A DNA stretch of 64,000 nucleotides from Gerris lacustris (GCA_951217055.1 OX578277.1:59144173-59208172), one strand, 5' to 3'. Numbered from the stretch's first letter, positions 12,683-24,207 are shown. Translations and numbers: made by a program. The notes: a model not told the origin generated them from the sequence alone.

Positions 12683-13677
12683 GGTGAGTTCGTAATTTAG
12701 ATACTCACCCGATATTTAAAATTCAATTTGTAAAGACGGGGGGGGGGGGCATATTAAGATTTGATAGTAGGAATTTTTTATTTACATGCCAGGGTTTTAC
12801 CTTACTTTACTTTTTCTACCCCCAAAAAACAAAAAACTTTTCATTCAATTTTTTGCTGACTCAACAAATCAATTTAGTCCTCTTTCACACGAGGCATCTT
12901 AAATGATTCAACTTTTCTTGCCAATGGGAGGTCAGTACGATGTTAGAACCCGAGGAAGCAGGAGTACTTCTTGAGCTTGCTCTTCTGAAAAGCAATAAAG
13001 GAGGAAATTTATCTAGTCGGAGATTGTGTGTTCCTCCCTTGTTAGAGAACATGGGAAATAGGCGCTTTCTTACAATTATATCCAAAACTTCTAAGCCACG
13101 AGGATAAACTCTTCAATTATTTCCGCATGTAAAGACCATCCTTCGAAGAGATTCACGCCCTGATCCAGCACAGGATTTACTGTATTCACTGCACCTCATG
13201 TCCCATATCATGGGACGAATACGAACATATTCAATCAATAAGTCTACATTGGAATTAAAAGAGAAAATAAAATAACTTTGCCATTGCATAGTGAAAAAAT
13301 GTCCCAGCCGACTCAATTAAGTTGACTGGTGAAGGGCGTAATGCCTTACAGTCTTTAGTTGAATCAACTAGTGGGGATAAGAACGCGAGTGCCACATGTG
13401 TCTGGCCTCATAGTTGCTTGGGCGGACGAGTTGCCTTGTGTGAAAAAGGCCTAAAAGACTGATTTTTCTCTCTAGTTTTGACGCTCTAGCTTAAATGTAA
13501 GCTTTAGTTTTTGAGTCAGCAAAAAATAGAATCAAATGTTTTTTGCTTTTTTAGGTAGGAAAAGTAAAGTAAGGTAAAGAGAACCCTGGCATCCCTACCA
13601 CCAAATCTTGACATTCATCCCCTCTCTTTACAAATTAAATTTTAAATATCGGGTGAGTTCCTAAATTACAAACCTTT
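12683..13677. mobile_element. Inverted-repeat DNA transposon remnant with MADF-like insert
   Basis: The outer arms (about 12690-12925 and 13427-13675) are imperfect inverted repeats. The left arm begins atactcacccgatatttaaa and its partner at the right end reads tttaaatatcgggtgagt. Both arms carry ctgactcaa/ttgagtcag and acctta-ctttactttt blocks. Inside them are facing cctctttcacacgaggc and gccttgtgtgaaaaagg segments, a terminal style common in PIF/Harbinger elements. The centre is richer in GC and holds the minus-strand MADF-like remnant, which would fit a Harbinger, since these often encode a MADF/Myb-type partner protein. I could not define a target duplication, so the superfamily is inferred. 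Confidence 0.55.
12885..13316 (-). pseudogene. MADF-like DNA-binding domain remnant
   Basis: Two adjacent minus-strand frames (13113-13316, 67 codons; 12885-13085, 66 codons) are separated by stops. The upstream one contains LLIEYVRIRPMIWD followed by SEYSKS. That resembles the start of a MADF domain (hydrophobic-I-x-x-V-R-x-R-P-x-h-W/Y-D, then an aromatic Y about ten residues on). The expected later Trp helix cannot be traced because the frame breaks after CGNN. The downstream frame has no recognisable domain. It sits in the middle of an inverted-repeat transposon, so it is more likely transposon cargo than a host gene. The assignment rests on a short motif. Confidence 0.4.
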
Positions 13678-14464
13678 CAACAGAAATTAACATTTTGAAA
13701 GTATTTATAAACCAAATTTGTCAATGTGGGTAATACAATGATCGAACCTCATGGTAAAAACCTCTCAGTAAGTTTAATTAAAACGGACAATTCAGTTGAA
13801 ATCTCACAAAACATCATTTTAAAATAGTAAAAAAAAATGTTTTTCAATGTAAAAAAAAATCAATGTTTTTGTATATTTCTTTTTTTTAATTACGAATTTC
13901 AAATTATATAAAGTCAAAATCCTGTTGTAAACAAACAAAAATTATCAGAAATAAATAGAATGAAGCTATGGAATAATAAATATTTATAATTTTGGCCGAA
14001 TCTTAGTGTGTGTAAACATAGCGTGTTTATGCTTGAATGTTTCCCTTAGAGACTGACCATCTCTAACCATCTCTTAGTTACCTCCGATAGGAAGGTAATG
14101 AGGGGGTTAGTAAAGCCTAGTTCACTAAAAATCCGACAGACTGCACTAGCTCTCGATCCCACTTTTTCCCGTTTACCAAATTACTCCTCCTGGCTCTAAA
14201 AATTAATATTTTTGCACGAAATTTGGGATTTAGAGTATTTAGATAATTGCCTTTTGCAGCCGCGAGCTACTTTTTTAAAAAAATAAATAGAATCGGATTT
14301 AAGAATCACTTAAGTGGGAAAAAAGGGGAAAATCAAAAATCGGGCTCACGGCTGCATTGAAGAATATATTGATGAACCCAGATACGAAATATTGTATTTT
14401 TATCTCTAATATTATGGACAAAAACAGAAATTTTGTAAAATCAAACACGTCCGCGCACCCTTAA

Positions 14465-14746
14465 ATAGATGAAGTTAGAATTTTTTCCCGTCCAAAAATT
14501 CCAATTTTAAATTCGAAGCTTACATTTACGCGAGCGTTGCTCGTGAACGCTTGGGCGGATAACGTTGTCCAACGAACTTGTCCCGGACATTGGTAAAATG
14601 AACATGTGTACCAGATTTCAACTAAGTCGGTCAACTTTTACTCCAGTTATCGCCATCGGTAGATTTCGTGACGGTGATTTTGGTCATTTTTTTCGGATTC
14701 ACTCCCGGGCTCCAGAACGTGTCATAAGGAACTTCGTTCCAAAAAA
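14465..14746 (-). repeat. R3 copy 2, second part
   Basis: Resumes R3 after the right-hand TTAA with atagatgaagttagaattt and continues through cgttgtccaacgaac and tcactcccgggctccagaac to the hallmark end ggaacttcgttcc. The 74-codon plus-strand frame at 14565-14789 is a repeat translation, not a gene. Confidence 0.85.
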
Positions 14747-15892
14747 CATTTCCTTCCCTTATTGCTCACGTTCTGTTGTAAATAATTAGTATAAAGTAAC
14801 ATATGGGTAAGATTCGGGGTTTAATAAATGTCTATAATTTATTTTTATTACTAAAACAAAATCCTAAACCCGTTTGGGCACAAAATGTAAACATTCTCTA
14901 TTCCCGCTCCATTTTTTCACATCTCAAACAAAATAATAAAAGTGTAAATCTTATCCTCGACACAGTGCGTTCTTAGTGCGTTGACAGCGCGGGAAAGTAA
15001 ATAAATAGAGTGGGGAGCCAATCAGAGGTCAGGATTTTAAAATCCTGATAGAAGGGGTGCGATGCATGCGAAGAGGAATATTCGAAAAATACTCATATTT
15101 CAACCTCTCTCTCTCTCAACCTTTTATGTGGTAAAATTACTTATATTAGAAGACCCCAGAACTGAAAATTTGAGGTTGAATTTTTAGATATCTTAAAAAT
15201 ATAAAACAACACTAGCAAGAATGGAAAATTAATGGAAAATTTCTAAACCGTATCGAAGAGTCATCACTTTGATTTTAAAAAGTTTTGAATTTTCTTGCTT
15301 AGAAACCCAAGAATAAATACTCAAATTCTACTAAGCACCATAAACCGAATCAACTACTAAATTGGATACCCCTTGTTCCATAAATCCAGAACAGTTTCAA
15401 AATTAATTGAAAAGGCTTTTCAAGGGTGGGTTCAATTTCTGTTTCTCGAAGGGAAGGAAGACAGACGCGGTGAACTCAATCTGGAGGAAATGGGTCGTCT
15501 AAGGAGGCAGGAGATCAGTTCCACATGCAACTAGGGGCGGACGAAAAAGAGCAATCCTTTGATTTATGGACCAGTATTTAGCATTTCAATACCTAGGCGA
15601 GCAATTGCATGCGAGGGTAGTTGGAGGAGGGACTACAACGAGCAATAGCATGTAATCAGACACACAATTCGTAGAATCAAACCGACCCTTCCTTGGAATA
15701 GGGTGAAATGTGATATCGATGTATCCCCTTTTACAAAGAAAATTATCGCTAACACATCAGTACTAGAACACCAAAAAAAAAATTGTTAGCTACATTGCAA
15801 TAATACAAGTAAATGAAATATTTGGTCACTTTTCTCTTTTTATTGACTGACCGATAACACTGTTCTGCAAAATTGAACGAACTTTCGTGCTC
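14747..15892. other. Unique DNA, no recognised gene
   Basis: AT-rich with moderately GC-rich patches at about 14940-15070 and 15440-15720. No repeat partner or supported frame found. Confidence 0.4.
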
Positions 15893-16060
15893 CAACAAAA
15901 TTTTATCTATTCGAGGTTGCTGAATCTGAAGTCAAAATTTCTCCTATACGTACAGTTTTCCCAGAAAATGCGCCTAAAGTTAGGAAGCAAATTGTGTTTT
16001 TGGAAGGTTTCAACCCAATTTTTCGCCCCCAAAAAAATTTTGTAAAAAAAATATATTGGA
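15893..16060 (-). repeat. R14 repeat copy 2
   Basis: Reverse-orientation copy with ctgaatctgaagtcaaaatt, ttttcccagaaaatgcgcc and ggtttcaacccaa. Together with the forward copy at 16405-16660 it forms an inverted pair around a 340-bp AT-rich spacer. Confidence 0.75.
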
Positions 16061-16302
16061 CGTTTGAATATCTTTAAGCCATGAAGAACACGAATCTAAA
16101 GTCAAAAGTAATCAACTTACCTTACGTTTTTAAGAAATTTGAAAAATAAGATAAAGGAAAATAAATTGATTTTTCCTCATATTGAGTCATTGTTTCTATT
16201 ACTTTTTCAGTTATATAACAAATGTTATGTGACTTCTTTCTGACATTATTCTAGAGAATTACAATATATGTGACCGAGGGGGGTACACGACACATCAGGG
16301 GT

Positions 16303-16316
16303 GGGGGGGGGGGGGG
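16303..16316. repeat. G14 homopolymer
   Basis: Uninterrupted run of 14 G in an otherwise AT-rich spacer between the two R14 copies. Confidence 0.9.
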
Positions 16317-16404
16317 ACACTAAAAAATTGGGCAAAATCACAACTTGTATGTACTTTTTTCAATTAAATATGATAACTTTAATTAAATAGTATTTAAACG
16401 CACA

Positions 16405-16660
16405 TTTTTTTTTTTTTTTACAAACATTTTTTGAGCGAAAAAAAGTGGGTTGAAAACCCCCCAAAAACACCGTTTTACGAACTTTAGGCGCATTTTCTGG
16501 AAAAACTGTACTTATAGGAGAAATTATGACTTCAGATTCGGATTCAACGCACAAAAATTCTTCAGAAAAGGACATTTTCATTCTGAAAGGAGAAATTTTA
16601 ACTTCAGATTTGGATTCAGCGCACAAAAATAATTCAGAAAAGGGCATTTTCATTCTGAAG
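16405..16660 (+). repeat. R14 repeat copy 3, with internal 75-bp tandem duplication
   Basis: The unit containing acttcagatt(c/t)ggattca, gcgcacaaaaat and ggcattttcattctgaa occurs twice in tandem (about 16520-16600 and 16597-16660). On the minus strand the copies read as repeated ESESEV-type peptide. This explains the 97-codon frame at 16360-16653, which I do not call as a gene. Confidence 0.75.
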
Positions 16661-18235
16661 CTATTATTTTTTTTTAGAACAGTGTAATTGTCCTATCATA
16701 CTAGCGACCAAGATCAAGGTCTCACATCATCCTTTGTTTAAATATATAAATTAAACATTTTTTAAAGGTTTTCTGATTTATTTTTACTTTTTGATATACG
16801 TGGTATTTATAGAGAGGCATCATTTTTATGGCATAATAATTTGTCCAAAAACACAAATTGTAATAAAAAAATAGTTTTTCAAAAGAAGATAAATCATTTT
16901 TATGATAAATGTTTAGGTGAATTGTTGAATAATAAATCAATTTCACTGCGAAGACCCAAAAACAACTGAATTTAACGGAAAGTACCTACTAGACGAAGGA
17001 ATTATATTTATGAGAAAGTTCAGTTCGCGTTTAATCGGAGATATTTTTTCTTTTCAGAATTCTTCAGAACAATTTCTTTGTTTAAAGGATTTAAAATTTC
17101 TTAGACAGAAGAAAAGTCCTGATCAAATTTGACCAGATCGTTATCGTAATTCACTTACGATAAACCTAAAGAAAATTTTAACAATTTGGTTTACTTATAT
17201 ATAAATATATTAGCGAAACTAACAAATTAATAACAAACTAACAGTATTATAAAGATATTATGCCTGTCTAGAGTAGCTTAATAACTTTCAAGATAAAATA
17301 GTATTTATATTTTAAAACCAATTCTATTCATTAAGGATATTCTATTGAGAAAATAGCCAAGTAAAGAGCAACAAGCAACAAATCATTGACCTCCACTCAG
17401 TTTCCTGGCACCGAGAGAACAAATAAATCCTCTATCTAAGCTGGGAGTCCGAGTAGGGACGACACAATATCAGCCAAGTATCGTAAATATAAATCTCACC
17501 GGAGTCGGAGGGAGGGATTCCGCGTCTCAAATTGCCGAATTCCAGAGATCGCCTGCTGAAAAAATAAATCAGGAACCAAAGGGCGAATTTTCAAGAACAC
17601 AGGGGTAAACAGTGTGATGTAATGAATGAAAACGATTCCTGCTGTGTTAATCCCCAATCCAAAAAAAGGTTACGTGATGAAAAAAAAAGAAAAAGAAAAA
17701 AGAGGCTGGAGGGGAGAATGAAAAGACAAAGAATCAGAGAGCACGAGGCAGAAGGAAGAGTTGGCGGGAGCGTAGGACTAAGTTGGCCTGAAGCCCTTTT
17801 ACAAGATATCCTTGGTATAGAGGAACGAGGCCTTATAATTGTCTCGGACTCCCCTTGGCCTGGCAGTAAATGGCTTCCAAGATATAACTCATCAGGTACT
17901 GTGGTGGGGTGTATTAGAAGAGGCGCCCATATACTTCGCTATACGGCCGATACATCGCGTAATATATCGTCCTATTATTCAAAAAGAAAACTAGATTTAC
18001 CTACTATACTCACCCGTTGAGATTTTATTTCTTGCCAGCCCATTCGACCCACATAAATTCCCCCTCTTTCCGACGTTATAATACCATAAAGAGAGAGAAA
18101 AAAATACATATAATGCGCAAATGTTATATTATATCATGTCTGAGTTATTTAAAGTGAGATATATGCTACAGTTGTTTCCAGATACATAATTGTATCTAAG
18201 GATGAGATAAGAAGTTTCGAAATGTCTTGGAAAGC
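16661..18235. other. Unique DNA; one Lys/Arg-rich hypothetical frame
   Basis: AT-rich to about 17370, then a GC-richer stretch. A 132-codon plus-strand frame at 17622-18020 begins with a Lys/Arg-rich segment (KKRKRKKR) resembling a nuclear localisation signal, then a compositionally normal stretch (SWPEALLQDILGIEERGLI). There is no recognisable domain, no visible core promoter and no clear splice context. It could be a small host exon or chance. Confidence 0.2.
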
Positions 18236-18740
18236 ACTATTCCCCTACTTCGTCGCAATAAGGTAAGAATGGCATTTTATGATATGTATCTGAATAAACA
18301 GCCATTCGTAGCTTTAAGTGTGAGTGAAGTCTGCAATACAATGAGCTCGTAAATCTAGTGACTGATGGGTGTGTCCTGAGTGATTGAATTATTGGTGACA
18401 GGCTTGCCTGTGTTTCAGAGTTGACCAGAGTCAATGGCAATGCATTCAATTCCACCGCAACCATTGTGGCCTATCAACCCACTGACAGATTCATGACAGA
18501 AACAGCTTGGTACTGGAAATTGGTGCTAACAGTAAGAATGCTATCAGTGTCTTTTTTATTTCAAAGTATGGCCAAACATCCAAATTAATATTCAATTAGC
18601 ATTTATTCGTATAATTTTTTTATAATCAGTTGAGAAGAAATAATCAATCCCAAAAAACTCATTAAACACGATTATAAAAAACTCCTTAGCAATCAATATG
18701 AGTGAAGAGTTGAAGAGCCATAGTAAATTTATATTAATAC

Positions 18741-18860
18741 CTGTTGGAGAATGCGGAAGGAGGGTCATGCTAAGGTGAAGGTGCTCGGCTCCTGGAGGAG
18801 GGGAAGCAGCCCCCACCCCCACATCTGTCACCACAGCCAATTCATCCGCTTCTTCGTCAA
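18741..18860 (-). CDS. Candidate internal exon, 40 codons, unknown protein
   Basis: On the minus strand an acceptor (tatgtttcag) is followed by 120 bp of GC-richer, codon-like sequence ending at CCAACAG, then a donor starting gtattaat. Both junctions cut after the first base of a codon, so the exon is symmetrical (phase 1-1) and can be kept or skipped without frame change. The peptide is acidic then Gly/Pro-rich: DEEADELAVVTDVG, GAASPPPGAEHLHL, TLLPHSPT. I recognise no family. The sharp change in base composition exactly at the two splice-like junctions is the main argument. No partner exons were found in the window, so the gene would have large introns. No start codon is claimed. Confidence 0.45.
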
Positions 18861-19257
18861 CTGAAACATATATAATTAACAATTATAACAATGTGTGATT
18901 TAGTACATACAAATTAGTAACATATATGTATAGTAGATATATTACACGCCGAAGTACTAACGAATTTAATCATTTCAATTATTTTACTTATAAATTAGGA
19001 AAATTAGTTCAAGAACTTTATTGTTTTCGAATCAAGTTAGTTTGATGTTAAAATAAAAATTTGTGTCACCATTAATGGGAATATATCATTTCTTTTACAT
19101 CTAACAAGAGGATAACTGATTTTGACTGTATAAAATAAATAAATATATCATTTACTTAAAATTGAAATATTTCGTTATGTGAAAACCGGCAAAGGGACCA
19201 ATTATTGTTATTAAGATTAAAAAGTCTTTCTTTGTCACGTAATAAAACCTGCTAATA

Positions 19258-19291
<34 letters not shown>

Positions 19292-21827
19292 TAAAACTAC
19301 CAGTTGTAGCATTTGTGTACGGAGGAGATATAGAGTTAATGTAGTGTAGAAAGGTTGTTCCAAGCAAGTGTTTGTGAGCTGTGGAAAGGATTACTTACAC
19401 AGAGAACAAGGGAGGTAAGAGAGGGTCTTTGCAGGAAGCAAACAGAACCCTTACTGTCGATACCATGGCAATACTAAACCGGAATTAATTCAATGAATTA
19501 TGTCTGGATGTCTTTACCTAACAACACAATGTCCAGCATTCTAATCGGCTTAGAAAGCTTCCCACAGCCTAAGAGCATAACTTAATATAAATAAACCAAG
19601 AGCTCAAAGCACTCAAGCCCTTAAACAACGTGTCTCAAGAGGCATTATCTTAAACAAAGACCAAAGGTATTATCGGACAAAGCTACTAATTTTTCATATT
19701 TTTTCACTCCATTATGTAAATGAAAAACCAAGAAGCTGTTATATCAAGTGGGAATAATATAAAAACAAAGGTGAGTTGAAATAAAACATATATGTATATG
19801 TATAAATTATCTATATGTATTTTGTAATGCTAAACTTTTTTTATCGACAGTGTTCCGGGAGAACGGCTTGGTGGATTTTCCTGATTATTTTTCCTCATCG
19901 TGCTATAACAGCTCTAGATTTTTTCGATGTCACCAGATTTTCTGTATTCCGTCTCCTATTTTTTTTTTTATCGCGATGTGAAGATTTTGCGAAGGTTATG
20001 GATTGGAATACGATGTCTTGAAAAGAAAACTTTTTATGTGCAAACTGGGCGCAGAGTGGTATAAAATAGTAATGGATCATATCTCGGATTGAGACAGAGA
20101 AGGCAGATTTTTACGATGTTAAGGAGGTATTATCCAACTTGAATGTAAAACCGTCATTTATTTTTGCTGATTTAAGTTTGCGCAGCAATTTAGAAAGGGA
20201 GGTGAAAGCTTAGACAAATTTGAGACTTGAAAGTGCTGCGCTGCGTCACTTTTTTTGGATGAGGAGTTAATGAGAGCCTTCGAGATTAGTTAGCAATAGG
20301 ATTAAGCTAGACAAAAAGGCAGAAATAAGTAGGAGTTCTAAAAATTCGGTTGCGCTACAGGAAATTCTTTCGACAATCTTAGCACTACAACAGGCATATG
20401 AGAGAGGTGCACAGCTACGTATTTCGGAGATTTCAAAAAATGATGTGAGTAGAGGACGCGGCGAAATGAGGGAATAGAGGACAAAAAGAAATTCAAGACG
20501 CCTCACCAAACTTAAAAGTCTTTTAATAAGGCTTAACTTGTGATGCAACTATTTTGCAATTTTTCTAAATTAACATATTAATACAATAATTTTATTCAAT
20601 GAAAACATATTATTAATAATTATTACAGCAAAAAATGAAATTATTGTGTGTTAAGCGCTGATTGAGCTAGGATTTTATATTCTTCTTTTAATAATATTTT
20701 AAGATTTATGAAAACTTCTTTAGACAATGTTAAGTGTGCAATTTGTCGCAACTTTGCTCAACTCTAGAGAATAGGATAAGAGAAAGTGTATAAACACAAA
20801 TTGAGGTATATTTCTCTTAAAGATATTTCTTTTTTTGACAAAGTAAGGCTATCATGGTGGATAGGTGAGATGAATATGGCATGAATGCCTGTGACGTGCT
20901 GTCGCATTCGACCAGCAGATAAAGCAGACTATGGAAGGAGGGATATCTTACAGATATTGTCGAGGCGTGGAGGGGGTGGAGGGGGGAGGGGTTCTGATCT
21001 ACCAAGGAAAACCTCTCGAGTCTACCGATATTTTCACACTCTACTACACCCTGTCACGGCCACAACAAATCTTTTTTGACGGTGTAATCTTATGAAGGGT
21101 GTTTTGGAGGGAGGAGAGCGGTGGACAAAGAAGACGCAACCTTTTTCGGAAGAACCTTTTAACTAAATTAAACTGGTTTCTCTTAAGGGAAAAAGTAGAT
21201 TTTGGACAAGGACTTTTATCTAAGAACAACAGAAAATATAAATACTTATAAAAATAAGTCGTTCGTGAGTAAAATAAAAGAAGCAGTAACAAGAAAAAAA
21301 AACAATATCAAGGTTGTGGCTTTATTAACAACTAAGTTAATTAGAGTCACTGTAATAATGTGTAGAAAATACTAAAAAAAACTTTATGCATAAAGATTCA
21401 ATGTTAAAATAGACTTTGAAGAAAATGTATTAATAATAATTAGGTACATTCATTTTTGTTCTTATAAGTACTTTTCTGAAAGAAAGTAGTAGCTGGCAGG
21501 TTTTGTAGAAAATAGAAACAACATTATCTTACGTCCCGATCAACACAGTTACAGAATAGGGCGGCCACACACTCGATGTGATTATATCAGTGTGAAACTT
21601 TTTTCGCCTCTCTGGGTTTCGAACCCTAAATATGTTGATTCGGGTGAGTTCCGTGTACGGTAACAACTTGATCACACAAATCCCAAAAAATTGAATAATT
21701 TTGCAATAAAGCAAATATCAAAATATAGGCTCAGGGTAATCTGCTTTTACAGTCAGAATGACTACATAATGTACATCCTCACCACCTAGGATATAAAATT
21801 ATATTACTAGGCATCGCGTGTCTCGAT
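18861..21827. other. AT-rich DNA with poly(T); possible intron
   Basis: T27 tract at 19258-19284. G-rich patch near 20951-20990 (ggagggggtggagggggg-like). Minus-strand frames of 60-96 codons have no motifs. A segment near 21590-21660 contains tttcgaaccctaaat, reminiscent of a B box, but no tRNA fold was traced. Confidence 0.4.
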
Positions 21828-22040
21828 CATTGAAGCGAGCGAGAAGAAAATAGAATTAAATATTATAAGAAAATAGTTAATTATGATGAATGTTAAAGTT
21901 CAAGATAAATACTTACTTAATTATAACATTATTCTTAAATACTCATTTTATATGCCTGTTTCAATTGTACTTTAGACGATCAATGTTGCATATGATGTTT
22001 TATTAAAATCAATACGTTAGAACGTAAGTTGATTACATCG
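21828..22040 (-). repeat. R3 partial copy
   Basis: Shares attgaagcgagcg, gaaaatagttaattatgatga, gcctgtttcaattgtac and acgttagaacgtaa with the R3 copies at 10116 and 51291. The half carrying the ggaacgaagttcc end is missing. Confidence 0.7.
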
Positions 22041-22365
22041 AAATCTATGAAACTTTACTTAACTTATAGAAGGACATCAGATCATCACCCACAAAGAGGC
22101 GCAGAGGCAGAGAGGCAAAAGAGCATTTTCATTTTAAACGTAGAAAGCTCAAGCTTTTAATTTTACTTTTTTAAATTTGTCATTTGTACTATTACTAGAT
22201 GGCCAAAAAGAAAAATAATAAGATTATTTTACGGTAAAGCCGTGAAATAAAAATAATATTTACATGTTTGCTGGGTTGATTCGTTTACATTTATACTGCC
22301 TTGTTATTATAATAAAAATATTCCAACTGAAGAATAACTTTTTACAAGTTTTTTTTTTTTTAAAA

Positions 22366-22980
22366 ACAAGTAAGGCGCTTCACGTAAGTACGTGAGGAGA
22401 TAATCGCCGGTTTCTGTACGATTAAGTAAAAATTATTAAGTGTAAAATTTTAATAGTTGCATATTCTTTTTCTACCCTTCAAGACCTTTAAATTGAAATA
22501 TATTATGTCATGGTGACGAAAAACTTTTTTTAGTAACCCGCCATCTGAAAATATTAAGTTTAAGTGGTGGTGGTGGTTTAGTGGTGGTGGTGGTTTAGTG
22601 GTGGTGGTTGATGTATCATGGTGACTAAAACTAAAAACTATTTTAGTCGTCCGCCATATTGGCCGCCATCTTGAAAATATTAAATTTAAAATTTTAATAG
22701 TTGCATATTCTTTTTATACACTTCAAGACCTTTAAATTTATGTATAACATATAATGGTGACTAAAAACTTTTTTTGTCGCCCACCATATTGGCCGCATCT
22801 TGGAAATATTCTGTGTGAAAACTCCAAAAAGTGTACAGTTGTCATAAATGCCGAGATGCACCTGTGTGCCGAATTTCATGTTCCAAACTATAGCAGTTTA
22901 TGAATTGAAACATGCCAACGGACAGACAGACAGAGCCGTTATATAAGGTTTATTTTCGTACTTCGTACACAAACCTAGAA
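22366..22980 (+). repeat. R1 repeat, most complete copy
   Basis: Runs from acaagtaaggcgcttcacgt through a hairpin (cttcacgtaagtacgtgag) and tandem units of about 155 bp, each carrying gttgcatattctttttctac, cttcaagacctttaaat, catattggccgcc and aaaatattaag. It ends with cacctgtgtgccgaatttca, a gacagacagacagag run and cgtacttcgtac. The 61-codon minus-strand frame (22694-22879) is a repeat translation. Confidence 0.85.
22563..22611. repeat. GTGG-rich minisatellite in R1
   Basis: Three near-perfect units of gtggtggtggtggttta interrupt the R1 tandem units. Confidence 0.85.
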
Positions 22981-23806
22981 TAAAGTATCAATTTTACTTA
23001 TTGAGTTTTGTATGATCCACAACATTTTAGTCAAAATAACATGCTTAGTTTTCATATAATGTTCATTCAGAAAGTTTTACAGAACACACAAGACAAGAGT
23101 TTTGTCTCTAAATCAAAATTAAGATTGAATGCAACTATGAATATACTCAGTAGAATATTGATACAAAGATAAGAAAAAAAAGTGGAAACGTTCATACACT
23201 TACAACATTCCTCGTAAGAAAGAATAAGAAAATAAAGAGGGGTTTTACTATTGTAAGGTGAAGGCAATAAAGTCTAGAAGCAAAAATAAACCTTACACAA
23301 CCACAGAACCATAACAATAAGTCAGAACCACGTGACCCTTAGCTGTGATCTCAAGCACAATACAAGAGAGTAATATAAGAGCCTTACCTTATATATACAC
23401 TCGGCTTTATAGAAATGTATACCGTCTGTACAGTAGCTCTATAATACCATGGTATAAGGTGCTACCCAATATATAGTTATACGTTATTTTGAGATAAACT
23501 TTCTAAGATAAGCGACAATTTTTAACAGGTTAATAACATTTATCAGGATGTTAACAATTCTTCTTATAGACATATATATTTCATTTAATGAAAAGATAAC
23601 ATTGTGACAGACAAAAAAACAATGTACTAATATTCAACTAGCAATACACTTTGAATGAAGAATTAATGCATCCATACTTTGGAATGAGAGCACATAATAT
23701 AATACGAAAAGTATTTTCATGACCCTCTAATATTTTAAAATCGAATATCATAGTTATTACAACATTAAGCCTATTTTGTCAAAATATAAATGTAAGATAT
23801 ACATTA
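22981..23806. other. AT-rich DNA, no recognised feature
   Basis: No gene. Includes accacgtgac (E-box) near 23328. Confidence 0.5.
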
Positions 23807-24207
23807 AGGATGTATGTTTCTTTTTTTCCGGTGGGCTTTTACACCCGAAGACGTAGGCCACTTAGGTGGGCCCATTGAACAAACCCGGATTAGGAACCAA
23901 ACTTCTACACATTAGAATAAAGTGTTTGGTCGTTAACTTTGACTCTCCTTCGATATAACTCGAACCGAGAGTATAAACCATGGTTTTCAGGCCGAAACCT
24001 GTTGGGGCTACTCTTTTGAGCAGCTACCCATTTATTTAAACAATGCTGGGAAAGCATTGAGCGGGTGGCCCGGTCCGGGAATCGAACCCAAAGCTCAAGG
24101 TCAAGTGGCACCCGTTCTACAATTGACCACGCCCGATGCTGCTCTACTTGCCTGATCGAAAGGCAAGCGCTCTCTACTCCGGGCTACCCAGGCCCCCAGG
24201 ATGTATG
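23807..24207 (-). mobile_element. tRNA-derived SINE with 10-bp target-site duplication
   Basis: aggatgtatg occurs at 23807-23816 and 24198-24207 and brackets a 381-bp unit. On the minus strand the unit begins gggggcctgggtagcccgg, has an A-box-like tagcccggagtagagagcgc and later a B box ggttcgattcccgg (complement of 24075-24089). It ends in an A-rich tail ccggaaaaaaagaaa. A second A-box-like segment (gtggtcaattgtagaacgg) sits just before the B box, so the head may be a fused pair of tRNA-like units. The unit is mobilised by a LINE in trans (family knowledge). The 68-codon frame inside is not a gene. Confidence 0.85.

Larger units (their letters stand above)
10540..14460. mobile_element. 3.9-kb insertion with TTAA target duplication (piggyBac-type specificity)
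   Basis: Seen directly: TTAA at 10536-10539 and 14461-14464 flanks a 3921-bp segment that splits an R3 repeat. The sequence on the two sides joins into an uninterrupted R3 with a single TTAA. The ends read ggctgcgtataccc on the left and, on the opposite strand, gggtgcgcggacgtg on the right, a short imperfect inverted repeat of the form GGNTGCGNNNAC. Precise duplication of TTAA is a property of piggyBac-superfamily transposases, so this is probably a non-autonomous piggyBac-type element. No transposase reading frame is visible. Its interior contains R2 (10988-11492), a head-to-head R1 pair (11945-12425) and an inverted-repeat element (12683-13677), which either inserted later or were carried along. 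Alternative: a chance junction of unrelated elements, which the clean join of R3 makes unlikely. Confidence 0.7.

Noticed and set aside
17622..18020. 132-codon Lys/Arg-rich frame as a protein-coding gene
   Set aside because: No domain, promoter, splice support or repeat conservation. Kept only as a remark in the regional entry.
21590..21660. tRNA gene suggested by tttcgaaccctaaat
   Set aside because: Stems cannot be traced around the B-box-like sequence and no A box was found.
23905..24111. 68-codon minus-strand frame
   Set aside because: Falls inside the SINE, across its tRNA-like head.
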